From: Melanocharis versteri
Lineage: Eukaryota > Chordata > Aves > Passeriformes > Melanocharitidae
Direction of reading: 5' to 3'
Length of the DNA: 64,000 bases
Assembly: GCA_013397845.1 (NCBI GenBank)
Contig: VZTG01006068.1
Location: 1,018 to 65,017 of the forward strand
Position 1 is the first letter of the stretch, and each line of letters opens with the position of its first letter. A program made the position numbers and the translations under genes. Shown here one piece after another: positions 52,701 through 64,000 of this stretch. The notes beneath the pieces were generated by a model that saw nothing but the letters and a program-made list of their open reading frames with translations, was not told where the DNA came from and did no database searches.

Positions 52701-53210
52701 CAAGAATAATTTGAGGGTATTTCTGACTGGGGGGAAACAGTGAACTTACCTCTTGTAGACATTTAATGATTCTAGTAAGCAGTTGAATTTGAGATGTAGG
52801 TGTGCGTGTAGACAAAAGGAATAGGCTTGTACAAAACATGAGTCAGAGAAGCAAAGAAGATAATGTTTCTTTTTTGCAGCAGAAAGGAAAGTACAACATA
52901 GATGGTTTAAATTAGTTATGCAAGACAGGGGGGCAGACAGGCTGTGTTGTTGGGAGGACGGAGAGCATTAGCATTTAGGTATTGTGAAATTGAGTAGCAA
53001 TGATGAATGGACTCACGTCCCCACCTTCACATGCTCTGTTTCCTGTTACATAATTGAGTGGAGATGGTATCAGACAGGAGGTGATGACCAAGCTTAACCC
53101 CATCCTAGGGTACACATATAAATTAGAGATTCGCTGTTACTTGGAGTTTGATAGACCCTTTCAAGGAGAGAACACCTCGTAGTCAAACTATGAAGTAGCA
53201 TGAAAAGCAG

Positions 53211-53310
53211 TGGGAAAAATGCAAGAAAACGATACAGATAATTACTATTTTTTACTATAATTATTATTTTATNATGGGAAAAATGGAAGAAAACTATACA
53301 GATAATTACT
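53211..53310 (+). repeat. Short duplicated flank around a single N at 53273
   Basis: The 36 bases at 53211-53246 recur at 53275-53310 with two mismatches, with one N at 53273 between them. As at 30061 and 30301, this looks like a contig join where overlapping ends were not merged. Confidence 0.75.
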
Positions 53311-53694
53311 GAAGTATTATTTTATAGCCAGATAAGTTTGGGGGAAGTTATACAGAGGGACGGGATTTTATTTTATCTTCTTTTTTTCTCCCTGATCTGA
53401 ATACCAATAGTTTGTAAATGCTTTATAATATTCGGGGGGGAGTTCTAGCACTTTAAGAAAAAAATTGTATGAGATAGTAATCTGATTTTTACACAGAGCT
53501 TTCCATAAAGATCTTTTAGAATTGTCATTCCAAGGTATGTGGTTGAGTGCCTTTTTTTCTGTTGGTCAGATCTGTTGATTTTACAACTATGCCAGACAAA
53601 TATCAGTAGCTGTCTGGCCAGCTCTTACCTTTCCTTGAGACATACAGGGACAGATAACCTGTGTCTTAAGTCATTCAGCTGCAATTTTGTTTCT

Positions 53695-54184
53695 TACTAA
53701 TGGGTTCTTCTCTCACTCACTCCCCTGCAAGGGGGTAGGGGAGAAAATCGGAAGGGCAAAACCAAGAAAAACTTACAGATCGAGGTTAAGAGTGTTCAAT
53801 AAGTGAAGGAAATGGGAATAAAAAATTTCCAAGTAATTGAAAGGCGGTCACTCACTCCATCCCACCAGCAGTGTGATGCACAAGCCAGCCTCCAAGCAAT
53901 CCCTACTTGGGGAAAACAACTCCCAAGTTTTTTATCGCTGTATTTTATGGAATATTCCATGGTCAGATTGGGTGGGCAGTCCATTGTGTACCCTCCCAAC
54001 CTCTTGGCCACCCCCAGCCTTCTCGCTGTGGGTGCAGAGTGAGAAACAGAGAAGGCCTTGACACTGCTCAGCGAGAACCAGCGCGCTGATGTGTTTTCCA
54101 CACTGTTTTGGTCATGAACCCAAAACACAGCACCATATGGGCTGCTATGAAGAAAATTAATTCCATCCCTGCCAAACTCAGCAC
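53695..54184 (-). mobile_element. Near-complete avian ERVL-like LTR (apparent solo LTR)
   Basis: Read on the minus strand, the element starts near 54184 with GGCAGGGATGGAATTAATTT followed by CTTCATAGCAG, passes CTGAGCAGTGTCAAGGCCTT and GGCTGGGGGTGGCCAAGAGG, and ends near 53695 after CCCTTCCGATTTTCTCCCC and a GGGGAGTGAGTGAG stretch. This order matches a widespread avian endogenous-retrovirus LTR recalled from bird genomes. I see no gag, pol or env next to it, so it is probably a solo LTR. The apparent 139-codon minus-strand frame through it is LTR sequence and not a gene. Exact ends are uncertain and no clear target duplication is visible. It is antisense to CADM2. Confidence 0.85.
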
Positions 54185-54828
54185 AGCTTCCCTCTGGGTC
54201 ATGGATAGGAAACAAGCTTAAATGATTTTGGGTGGTATTTCCTTAGTGCTCCAGGGAAGGAAAGAAGCTGTCTTAGAGCTTTTGAGATCAAGAAGTGTCT
54301 CACTTTATCCTTAAACCCCACAGTTTCAAAACAGGTTGCCACTTTTGAAACCTGGACTGCTTGTGTTCATGCACCTTAAAAAAGATAACGTGATAAAAGG
54401 GACCAGGAGTCTGTTAAAATATCTTGACAGTTATTGTCTGCATGAATATGAAAATTACATTTTAAAAATGTATTACAGTGCATTAGAATATTATTTCATT
54501 GCAATAAATTAGTAGAACTACTCCCACTTACAGCATTTATTTTTCCATTTCTTAGCAGAATTAAGGGAGTAAATGGCCATATTGTAGAGATGGTTAGAAA
54601 GTGTAGGAGTTTGCATTATATTGTGCTGAAGTGTGGGTATGTGCAGAAATTAAGTTTACCAGCAGTCAAGCTAAATGGAGAATGAAGCTGATACATTGGA
54701 ATATGATGAATTGAAGCAGTAGTTGTGATGACACTGCTAAGATTACTCTGTAATGAAGTTTCATGATACTCAGACTGCTGGCTATTTTTGTTTTAAATGG
54801 CAAAGAATCTTTTACGAGGGAGAATTCC

Positions 54829-54846
54829 TTTTTTTTTTTTTTTGTG
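54829..54846 (+). repeat. Poly-T followed by G-rich run
   Basis: Eighteen-base T-rich run, followed directly by GGGGGTGGGGGCG. Confidence 0.75.
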
Positions 54847-57800
54847 GGGGTGGGGGCGAAGTTCAAAAGAGGTGCAAAGAGAAATTTCATATATCTGCCC
54901 TCTCTGCACTAGCTGTTTATATGGATGAGCCAAACTTCCTGGGATTTCTGAAGAAAATGGACCTTTTACATTAAATTCTGAACCTGTTGGGGTTTTTTCA
55001 GACAACTCTTAGAGCAAATGATAGCGAGGAACAATTTGAGTGCAGAGAAAGGCAAGTGGGACAATACGCTGGCGATGATAAGCGGCAGATCCCGGAGCAG
55101 TGGAGCTCAGCATTGTACATCATAAGAAACGTGAAGGTAGGCAGAAAAAGACATTTTGTTTTTAATCAGGAACTCAGCGAACAGCGTTCCTTAGGGAAGG
55201 TGAAGGTTATTTTTTTGGAGAAACTAGGTGACAGGCAAGAGTGCTGATTGTTATATCACAGTGTATTCAGTATGGCGGAGTCACAGGAATAAGAGAGTCA
55301 CCAGACAGGCCAGAACCTGGATGTTTTGTCACATGAGTGATTGTTAAATCCAAGAAAACTCAACTATGAAAGACCTGACTTTGCAAGGGATAACTCATAT
55401 TTGCAGCTCTGGTGAAAATTATGCTTCTCAGAGGAAAACAGCAACAGTGGAAAATATTGAAGTGCAAATATTTAGAAACGGCATCTCAATATATAAAGGA
55501 ATAGCTTTAGGATAAAAGCATAAAAATATTTATGATTAAAAGGGACAGGCAATCATGGAACATTCAGATATTCCCCAGACAGAAATGTGTGATGTTGGAT
55601 ATAGAAGTAAGAAAAAATCTACACCACGAGTGTAGTCATGACTTTGCATCTGGAGGACAAAACTCTTCCAAGGGCAAGGCAGCAGAAACCCCTGAAAACA
55701 TGATAATATCTGCATGGCTCAGTGCCATGAAGAGACATCTGAGCCAGCTAAGGTATTGCAGACAGGTCTGTCCACATTCCACAGGGTTTCTCCAAGCAAA
55801 TTAGATCAGCTGAAAAGAACATTTTTAGGGTGGCTTATATACACGGATGTAGCTTCACACATTTAAAATTTAAGGTTCTGCACCACACTGGGTAGTGGTA
55901 GTGGAAGCAGTCAACCAACAGCTGACTTTGAAACAGGAACTGAAGTGAAATGCGATGTAATCTCAGCAGCCCTGCACTAACAGCGGGTGGTACAGTCACT
56001 GCCATTCCAGCTACTTTTAGAAGGGTTAACGTGGAGATTAACTATCAGTCAGGAAATGCTGGAGGAATAAAAACACAGCAGGTCAAGGAGAAATGTAGTT
56101 CAGAAGAGCGATTCAACAACATATTTTTAGAGAATTACCCAAGTGGATGGAAAAGAACTCCAGAGGATATGACTGAAGGATGGTGACTGTCAGGTAGGAA
56201 AATAGTAATGGAATAGGAAAAGCCTCTTTTATCAGCATGATTCAGAATTCCCACTCTGCATTACCTAGGCCTGAGACAACTGGATTGATTCCAAACCCGC
56301 CCCAGAACCTGGTTTGATAACAGAGCTGTGCCTGTGGACTCCAGCCCTGTGCCCCCTGAAATTACAGCCTCTCTGAGGAGGTGGAGGCTTGCCAGATTGT
56401 GGAAACATATCCATTTTTCTCAGGCAAAGAGGGTAGAGACGTCCCAGAGATGTTGTGCCCCCACAGTGTTGAATTAGCAGGGTTTAGGAGTCCGTTGGCT
56501 CGGGGAGATAAATCCTCTCCGAGTTGGAGCTGGCTGGAATACAGTGGGTGTGAACATCTCTGTAGCAGGCTTGTCTCTACACACTTAGCAAGGGTGAAGG
56601 CAGCTTGGGTCTTTTTTCACTGGTATGTTAAATATATGAATCATATACCCACTGCAACAAATTTGTAAAAGATGTATCCTAAATCTAAGTGAAATTTTTG
56701 AATGCCTCCTGTGTATTAGATTCACACCTCATCGCGTGAATAGAAAATCTGCTATATTACCAGAAATATAATACTGTATTTGAATTTCCATCAGCAGTGG
56801 GAAACAAATTAAAGGCAAATTTTACCAAATCTAACATCAGCTGTTACGAAGCCAATCCAAAAGCCAGATGAATGGCTTACTGGAAGATCGCAGTATTAAG
56901 GTCAGGCAAGCTGAGGATTTTAATACATCCAAAGATTTAAATAAAGGCAGTAAATGTATGCTTTCATATGGCCTGGATGTGCCTAAAAATAATACTGTTT
57001 CCAATTTCCGAGGTGGAAGTGTGGGATCTACCATTATTAGAAGTGCTCATCTTTCTTCTCCCTTTCTGGTAGAAACTTATTTAAGGAACATGATTGTTTC
57101 AGCACAGAAATTGTAACAAATCATTGTGTCCTGGATCTTTAAGGATCTGTGTGCAGAAAAGTAATTGCTGATGAGCTGCTGATATGGGGTGAAAATCCTC
57201 AATAACTCAGTGAGAGACTCTGTGATGTTCTGCTGTGAGCCAAAGAAAATAACTTTAAATTTAACTGAAACGAGAACTGAATCAACCTGAATGAGATTAC
57301 TTTCAGAGGCTTGTTCTCTGGGTAAAAGGAGCTTGAGGAAACACAAAAACCAAAAGGCAATTGTGTAAATGGAGAAGAGGAAAAAACAGACCAACAAACC
57401 AGTAGCACAGAGAGTTCAATCTCATGTTAACAGATGTAAAAAAAAAAAAAAAATTATAATGCCTGTAACAGCTAATCTACTATAACTAACAGGTAATTAT
57501 TGATATCTGTATATTCACTGTCAAATATCAATACGTTTTCAGTATGTTGTTTAATTACAAAACTGGGAAGAAAAATTGAGCTTCCGAAATCTAAAATAAA
57601 GCCAAGATGTAGGATAAGTGTATAGACAGTAAGAAAAGTATTTTTTAAAAGAAAAAATGCAGATGAGAATTTCCATCATGGAGTCTGAGATGGTAAAAAG
57701 CATTTCTTGTCTGTGACAGCTTTATTAAGTCTGGAGCAGCATCCCAAGTGCCTTCTAATTCACTGAGATATATCCAAAGTGTTGGACCAGCCATTATCTT

Positions 57801-60582
57801 TTCCTCCTTGAACTTCAGCTTAGCTTCTGAAGCAAAGGCCCATTGATCAGTCTGATCAAACATTTTAAGTGTAACTTGTCACAAGCTATTACTATTTTAT
57901 TTCTATCTGTAGCTCTATTGTCCAACAGCAGCCTAAGAGAATAATAATAATGCCATGCAATTACACTGACAGCTCAACTGTATGTTAGATGGAAGTAAAG
58001 CAACCTAAATAGAATTTTTCAGTATCTAAAATAACATTTAGAAGCAAAAAATACAAAGCCATCTTACTAGATCTTTCTTCCCACATGGGTTATCTGGTCA
58101 TGGTTTAGTTTGTGCCAGTAAACAAAAGCTCAGTTTATAAAATGTACAATACACTGTACAGTCTTAGCAATCTATCATTAGTCTCAGTGCAAGTCTCATC
58201 CTTTCTATTTTAATACCATGGTTGTGCTGCTTATTGGCACTGAGAAGAAAAGTTGTCTGCATTGAACTATGTTCAGTGAATACACTCAACTTGATCAGAC
58301 TTGCATGATATGGGTAAGTAGTGCAGTTAATTAGTACTTATATTAATTTTAAATAATACGCATAAGTGCAGACAAGACTTAAGATCTGCCTCATTCAAAG
58401 GAAGAACAAATTCCAGTGACTTGCAAATCAGTTCATAGCATGTGATTCCCAGAATTGTGCCCTGAAATCCTTTTTACCTCAGTTACAGAGACAGTAAGTT
58501 GTGTCAGCCACTACGACAGCAGAAAAGGAACAGTGGCACTGTTTATCTTGGAATCAAACAGTTTTGGTTTTGTGTGCTGTTTGAGCAATTGAGTGGTGAG
58601 CAAGCTTTTAAATTGTTGTTATATTAAAAATATATATGAATAATTCAGTCTCCTAATTGTCAAAGGTTGCTAAGAAGAACCAGAACAGTCACATTCCATT
58701 TCTTTTAACAGCATGATAGAAAGTTTTTGTACACAATTAATGCAATGCTTATCTGAAAATGAGAGATATGGTCTGAGAAGTAAAGAATTGCCTCTGTTGA
58801 GTTGAACCATGGGGAATTTCTGGGAGATTTACAATTGTATTGGCTCATTGCTTAATCGGATGGCAGAAAGATGTTCTCAGTATGTATTCCTTTCTTTAAT
58901 GAAAGAGGTGATTAACCCATGCCAAATGCTATCTTTAAAGACTTTTTTCCTCCAACTACCTAGCAAAATTATATTTAATCCATCTACAGATGCACAGTAT
59001 GTTCTGCTGATGTAGTTGATAAAAGACATTTTTGATGATTTTTAATTTTTGAAGAATAAATGTTTATGACAGTCACATCTTGTGAGAAAAGCGGAAGAAG
59101 AGGCATGAAGGACTCTGTACAGCTGAGCTCTTGGCAGGTCTAGTAGCAGCACTTTAAAATACTCCTTTCTCCAGTTGTCTGTCCTGCCCCACTGCCAGAT
59201 GTTATTTAATGGCATTGTGAAAGCAGCAGCAGAAGGGAATTTGCTCTTCACCAGCTCGTTTCTATCTGATTTTGTTCCTTTGTTCTGATTCTGTTATGGG
59301 AGTGGTAATTGCCAGTGCTGGGAATAGAATCCAAGGCTGTTTCTTAAACCACCATTACTAATTCCATCAAAGCACTTACGCCACATCTCAGACTGCTACA
59401 GAATAACTCTGCTCTGCAATCCTCTGCTCTGCCTGGGGAACTCTCCTGACAGTTCTGATCCACTGGAAAAGTAGAAATGTCAACTTAAAAAGTCAGACTT
59501 GTATCTGCATTAGTCAGAGCTTTCTTAGCAACTGACTCACACATGCGGAATTTTCTCTCTGTGCAGATAAGCCAGGATCGTGAATGGGTATTTTTTTCTG
59601 ACCTGTTGAAGGCTTCAGTTTCTCCTTATTAGCATAAAAACATTTTCTTACCATTTTCTTCCTCAGTGCCTTGATGCTGCCTGGTCAGTGTTTTGAATTT
59701 CAAATGGCTGTTTCCCCGTGCATGAGCATCTGTCGGGGTGGGCCGGGTGGTGGGGCACGAAAAGAGGGGGGCTTGTTCCTTTTTTTGTTTGTTGCAGTGT
59801 ACAGTTTCATGCTGGAATTATTCTCGCATTCACCTGGGAAGGTCACCTTAGAGCTAAGGCAAGCAGGAGCCTTGAAATCATGCAAGATGCTGTTCCTCTC
59901 AGTCAGGAGGCTGAGCACAACCTGAAGTGTTCTTGTTAAAATACCTGTGTCAGCCTCTATTCGCTAGTTCTTGGTGAGGTGTTTGAGAAACCTCATGGGT
60001 GCCAGTTCCTTCCATCTGACAAGGATCCTTCCTGCTTGTTTTCCAGGTAAATTGGTTGCTCACCAGTTACTGTAAGAAATTGTTATAAACAAAGTGTCAA
60101 GGTTTCACGTGAATGGCACCTGCCTGATCTTTCACCCTGAATTAACTTCTGGAAAAAGCTATGAAAAGAGAACATCTTTGACAGTGAAGGACAGAAAATA
60201 TTTGAAAAAAGTGCTATGCCACTGTATCCACACTTTCTGTAACAGGCATCCTTAGTCATCAGAACACCTTTGTTTGTCTTTCAGGCATAGCTGTGGATTC
60301 ATGGTTAACAAGCTTCTTTACTGAAGCTGTTGAGCATTCATAAGGGAAACTTCATTTCTCTTTTAAAGCTATTCTCCTTCAGAACTTAACTGCAGTGAGA
60401 GCTGGACTTGCTGTTTTGCAGGAAATATCACCATTTTGATATTCTTCACTTCAAAATGCAGCATTAAGTATCTAACTAGATCTGGGGGAGAGGAGAGAAA
60501 TTGCCTGATGTAAACATATAATCTTTTAAAAATAATTTTAAAATATTTATTTCAGTTCAGCTTTATAGGTATGGAATGGAAT

Positions 60583-60700
60583 CTTGTTCTGAAATAACAA
60601 TCTCTGTATTATCAACCCTGTGTTCAGCACAAAAACAAAACACAGCCCTGTTCCAGCCACTATGAAGAAAGTTAACTCCACCCCGGCCAAAACCAGCACA
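60583..60700 (-). mobile_element. Truncated LTR fragment of the same ERVL-like family
   Basis: On the + strand, GTATTATCAACCCTGTG, CAGCACAAAAACAAAACACA, CACTATGAAGAAAGTTAACT and CGGCCAAAACCAGCACA appear in the same order as at the start of the LTR at 53695-54184 (TTTTCCACACTG, AACCCAAAACACAGCACC, CTATGAAGAAAATTAATTCC, GCCAAACTCAGCACA). Only the first ~120 bases of the LTR remain. The orientation is the same as that of the larger copy. Confidence 0.85.
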
Positions 60701-63700
60701 CCATCCTATCACCACAATTATTTTTTGTTTTAAAATAGAAAGTAGAAAATGAGGCATGACTACATCAATTAATTAGCGATTTTTTTCAATGAATAGCATG
60801 TTTTTGTCAACGTGGGATTTTTGCTAGTTTTGTGTGAAACACATCAGCCTGTCTGCACAGATCACTGATAAGGCTTCATTCCTTTTTTTGGCTCTATTCA
60901 ATAGCTTCTGATTGAAAACCAAATTTAACGTAGGGTTTGTTTGTATTGCCTCACATGCCCACAACAGGTGTGGTACACTGGAACCATGGAAAGGTCCACT
61001 TCAAGGATCAGGTTCATACATGTAAGAGTTGACCTAAAACCGAATCTCACTCTCTTGGGAAATAGGAGTAAGGGATAAACCTTGGCACCACAGAGCACAA
61101 CACCAACGGCACAAACTGCTTCTTAGAACGGCTCTTCCCCACAAGAATTACCTCACTGTCAGACCAACGTCCAGCTCTCACAGAGGGGAGATCAGGGCCC
61201 TGGGTCTGAGAGCTGTGAGCTCGTTCCCTGTTCCGTCACAGGTCCGCTCAGGGCTGAGGCACCTGTGACTGCCTGGCTGCAGAAAGGGAAGGGGCAGCAT
61301 TACAAGGCAATGTGTTGCTCAATAGCATCACTTTGCGCTGTGGAAAGCTCTACCGGTAGGATAACTGCGTATTTTGGATTCTTTTTGAGTCAGTTTCTGG
61401 TGGGATTTTTTCCTAGGAGGAGCAGAAGCAGAAAAGATGTCTCCTGCTTGCTTTCTGAGGCTTCTTGAGTTTTTTTCTGCTCATTTTCAGAAAGCAAGCA
61501 GCCTCAATAAGGACAAAAGAAAGGTGCAGTTTACAAATCCTTTAACCATTTTTTTCCTTGCTCATTTAAAAATTGTGCACATCTGTCTTATAAAATAGGA
61601 AGGTAAAAAAGCAAGATGTATCTTTGTTTTGATGCCCTGCTCTTTTGCTGAACTCTTCTACCCCAACTCCTGAGGAAATGAAAACTATGATATGAAACAT
61701 GTTGTGGCTTTGTGTAGAAGAACCCACTTTTGTAGTGAGTTAGACTTTTAAAATCCAGCTTGGTTTGAGTGTTGGAGTTATCAAGGAGGTGCATACTTTT
61801 ACCCATTTATAGATGAAAGTGTGCTAAGCAGAAAGACGTATTTTACCCATTCTTGCCAGCTACATCCTTGCTTTATTACTCGCATCATTCTCTGTCTGAC
61901 TGTATTGCAGTTAAGGTGATGTAAGAAAAGTTTATTCCAAGCATATTTCTTTCTGTTCTGCCTTTGCTCCTCGAGCCAGAGTTCATCATGCCAGGATGAT
62001 GCAGGGCCACATCAGTGCACAATGCAGAGGCTCCCGACGACAGCTGTAAACGCTTTCCTATCGTGTTATGTTTGAACCACTTCTTTTGAGAGCCTACACA
62101 GGAATTCAGAAAAGTTAATGCAACTCAGGTCAGCTTGTGCTATTTCCAAGGTTTTTAAGCCTGGTTGAGCTTGGATTCATCCTCCAGATCGATGTGTCCT
62201 AAAGTGTATATCATTGCTTTTTTCGAAAAATGAGAGGATTTACTGTCCAAAAAATGTCAGCCTTGCTGCTGAAGGCTTTAAGAGGTGCAGTTCATCCGTG
62301 TTTAACAAAATCTGCTGGCAATGATGATGTCAATTTGTAATTAGGGAAGTTAAGGGGTCTGTGTACATTCTATCAGTGCACTGCAGCTTCCTGAGAGGAT
62401 GGTTTTCACACTGGTCAGTGATAAACCCACTTTGCTGAAAAAAACCCCAAACCCCACACCCCTATTTGTGTAGGTTTTCTCTTTCAGATTGTGACAGAAT
62501 CTTGCCCTTTCTCCTAAGACAGTCAAAGGGCCTACATCTGTGTTTATGTTTTCAAATATAGGAGAGAGTAGCAAAGGAAAAGATCAAATGGCAGTGACAC
62601 AAACATGTCCTTATTCCTTTAATGTGCTTTGTAACAATTTTGAAGGAAGATATTCCGGCAGTCATATTTTGTTGCAAATTCCTCTTTCTTCTTTTAACGA
62701 CGACAATAAACGGGTATTTTTTTTTTCACATCAAACTGATCAAGGCCCAGTGGATCAGAATTGTCCTTCAAGTTGTTATAGAGGCGATGAGGATTAATTT
62801 CTTATTTTAAAATGTGCAAATTACTCTCCTTGTCTGGGAGCAGTATGTCACCCAACCATCCCATTACCACGGTTTAACTTATGATAAAAAGGGCCTTGCA
62901 TCTCACCGTGCGGGCATGACATGAAGGAGACCTATTAGTAAAGATTTAATAGGCCTGGAATGGAGGGTAATAGAAATCGAATTGATGTAATTTATGTGGT
63001 ACTGAAAACAATATGATCTGAGAATCTTCAGAGGTTTTCCTTTCCTCAGTGGTTAGAAATGATCAGGTATTTTCAAGTCGTGGTCCTGCAAGGGGTGTAC
63101 TGTCAGCATGGTTTTCTCAGACTTGTTCTGGAATTTTGAGAGTGTGCATTTAATCTGAAATGCTGGAAGAAAAAACATTTTTAGCCAGTGTTCCTAGTGA
63201 ATGGTACCATATGATTGCACCATCATTTAACTCACATTTTCTTCTTCTAAATGCTCCCTCATTAATATTGGAATCTATTGTCCGGTTCCAATCTGTTTTG
63301 AAGAAAGCATGAGTATCAAATACCTATAAATACATAGGTATTAGGAGCATGGAAAAAAGTGATCCAAATATATTCTGCCACTGCAAGAAAGGCAGGTAGA
63401 ATTTTTTCTCCTCCACATGAAGAGGCAGAGACTGACCAGGCAGCTGAGAGAGGAGAATGAGGCAGCTCTAGACCACAAGGGTAAGTCAGTCCCATTTTTT
63501 TCTTATGCAACAGGAAAAGATGGAGAAAAAAGTTGAGAATTTCTGTAAAAGAGGTAAATTAATATAAACAGGACAGGTGTAAATTCTTGAGATTTCATGT
63601 TTCAGGAGCTCTTTGCTGAACATTTGACTAAGAAACCATAAAGAGCTATTTCTTTTATAACTCTCCGTGTGTTCAAGAAATTAAATTATAATTTCTCACT

Positions 63701-64000
63701 CCCAACAGTTGCCTTATAGGTAGGTTTTGTCTGTGACAGACCAAATGATGACACAGAGTAGCAGATACAACTCTGTCCTCTGCAGTGACATTAACTTGCT
63801 TATGCAAGGAGTTAATGTGGTGCTGCAATTCTAAGTGTAAAGAAGTTCTGCACCAGGGTGCTGAAGTCTATAATACACAAACACGAAAATGTTCTCTCCA
63901 CTGGAGCTCTGCTGGAACTTTATTCATCTGCTGTTGGAGTGAATATAAACAAGTGCTCGCTGCAAGAGTAGTGTTTATTTCCAAGATGAAGAGGAGTTTA

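Larger units (their letters stand above)
46986..64000 (+). other. CADM2: CADM2 intron after the Ig exon (partial, at least 17 kb)
   Basis: The intron begins with GTAAAT and runs past the end of the window. The next CADM2 exon should continue the V domain after D-D-K-K with the D-to-G strands and the second Cys; I did not find it. Contents include a CR1 3' end at 49703-49765, an antisense LTR at 53695-54184, an LTR fragment at 60583-60700, an N join at 53273, and two exon-like stretches (55002-55136 and 63417-63480) described under findings. The blocks at 61980-62340 and 62860-63010 have a composition like conserved noncoding DNA. The rest is ordinary AT-rich intron. Confidence 0.75.

Noticed and set aside
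53796..54215. 139-codon minus-strand open frame
   Set aside because: It is contained in the LTR; LTR sequence does not encode this as a known protein and the frame is incidental.
60563..60757. 64-codon minus-strand frame with resemblance to the frame at 53796-54215
   Set aside because: The resemblance comes from the shared LTR DNA, not from a shared gene.
46986..64000. Search for the next CADM2 exon (second half of the V domain)
   Set aside because: I found no stretch encoding the expected L-R-D-N-R continuation or the Y-T-C segment; it should lie beyond the window.
1..64000. tRNA genes, rRNA, CRISPR arrays, bacterial operons, processed pseudogenes
   Set aside because: No cloverleaf with A/B boxes, no regular spaced repeats, no ribosomal-type sequence, and no intronless copy of a known gene was recognised.

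Overview
The window is vertebrate nuclear DNA, almost certainly from a bird. It is AT-rich, has no dense open reading frames, carries spliced exons with consensus splice sites, and its recognisable interspersed repeats are CR1 LINE fragments plus avian-type ERVL-like LTR sequence. I saw no mammalian Alu or L1 sequence and nothing bacterial. The species cannot be fixed from what I see.

The only gene I can support is CADM2 (cell adhesion molecule 2, also SynCAM2/Necl-3), on the + strand. Two coding exons are visible. A 27-nt microexon lies at 12309-12335 and encodes the short alternative insert between the signal peptide and the first Ig domain. A 150-nt exon lies at 46836-46985 and encodes the first half of the V-type Ig domain. 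Both are phase 1 at each end, so the microexon can be included or skipped without changing frame. The remaining sequence, about 99.7%, reads as intron: more than 12.3 kb before the microexon, 34.5 kb between the two exons, and 17 kb after the Ig exon. The signal-peptide exon, the promoter and the second half of the V domain were not found and should lie outside the window.

Intron content: (i) CR1 fragments of different ages at about 14637-14775, 22326-22436, 26645-26855, 36438-36614, 43425-43845 and 49703-49765, with a weaker one at about 46213-46290 and an isolated CR1-type tail at 21003-21036; (ii) one nearly complete LTR (about 53695-54184) and one LTR fragment (about 60583-60700) of the same family, both antisense to CADM2; (iii) many T/G-rich low-complexity tracts on the sense strand and only a few A-rich ones; (iv) three single-N assembly joins at 30061, 30301 and 53273, each next to duplicated sequence that looks like unmerged contig ends or haplotypes.

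The most useful results for a second look are the CADM2 microexon, a third N-glycosylation sequon in the Ig exon, the likely false duplication at 29578-31451, and three exon-like stretches with good splice signals that match no known CADM2 exon. I found no convincing undescribed system.
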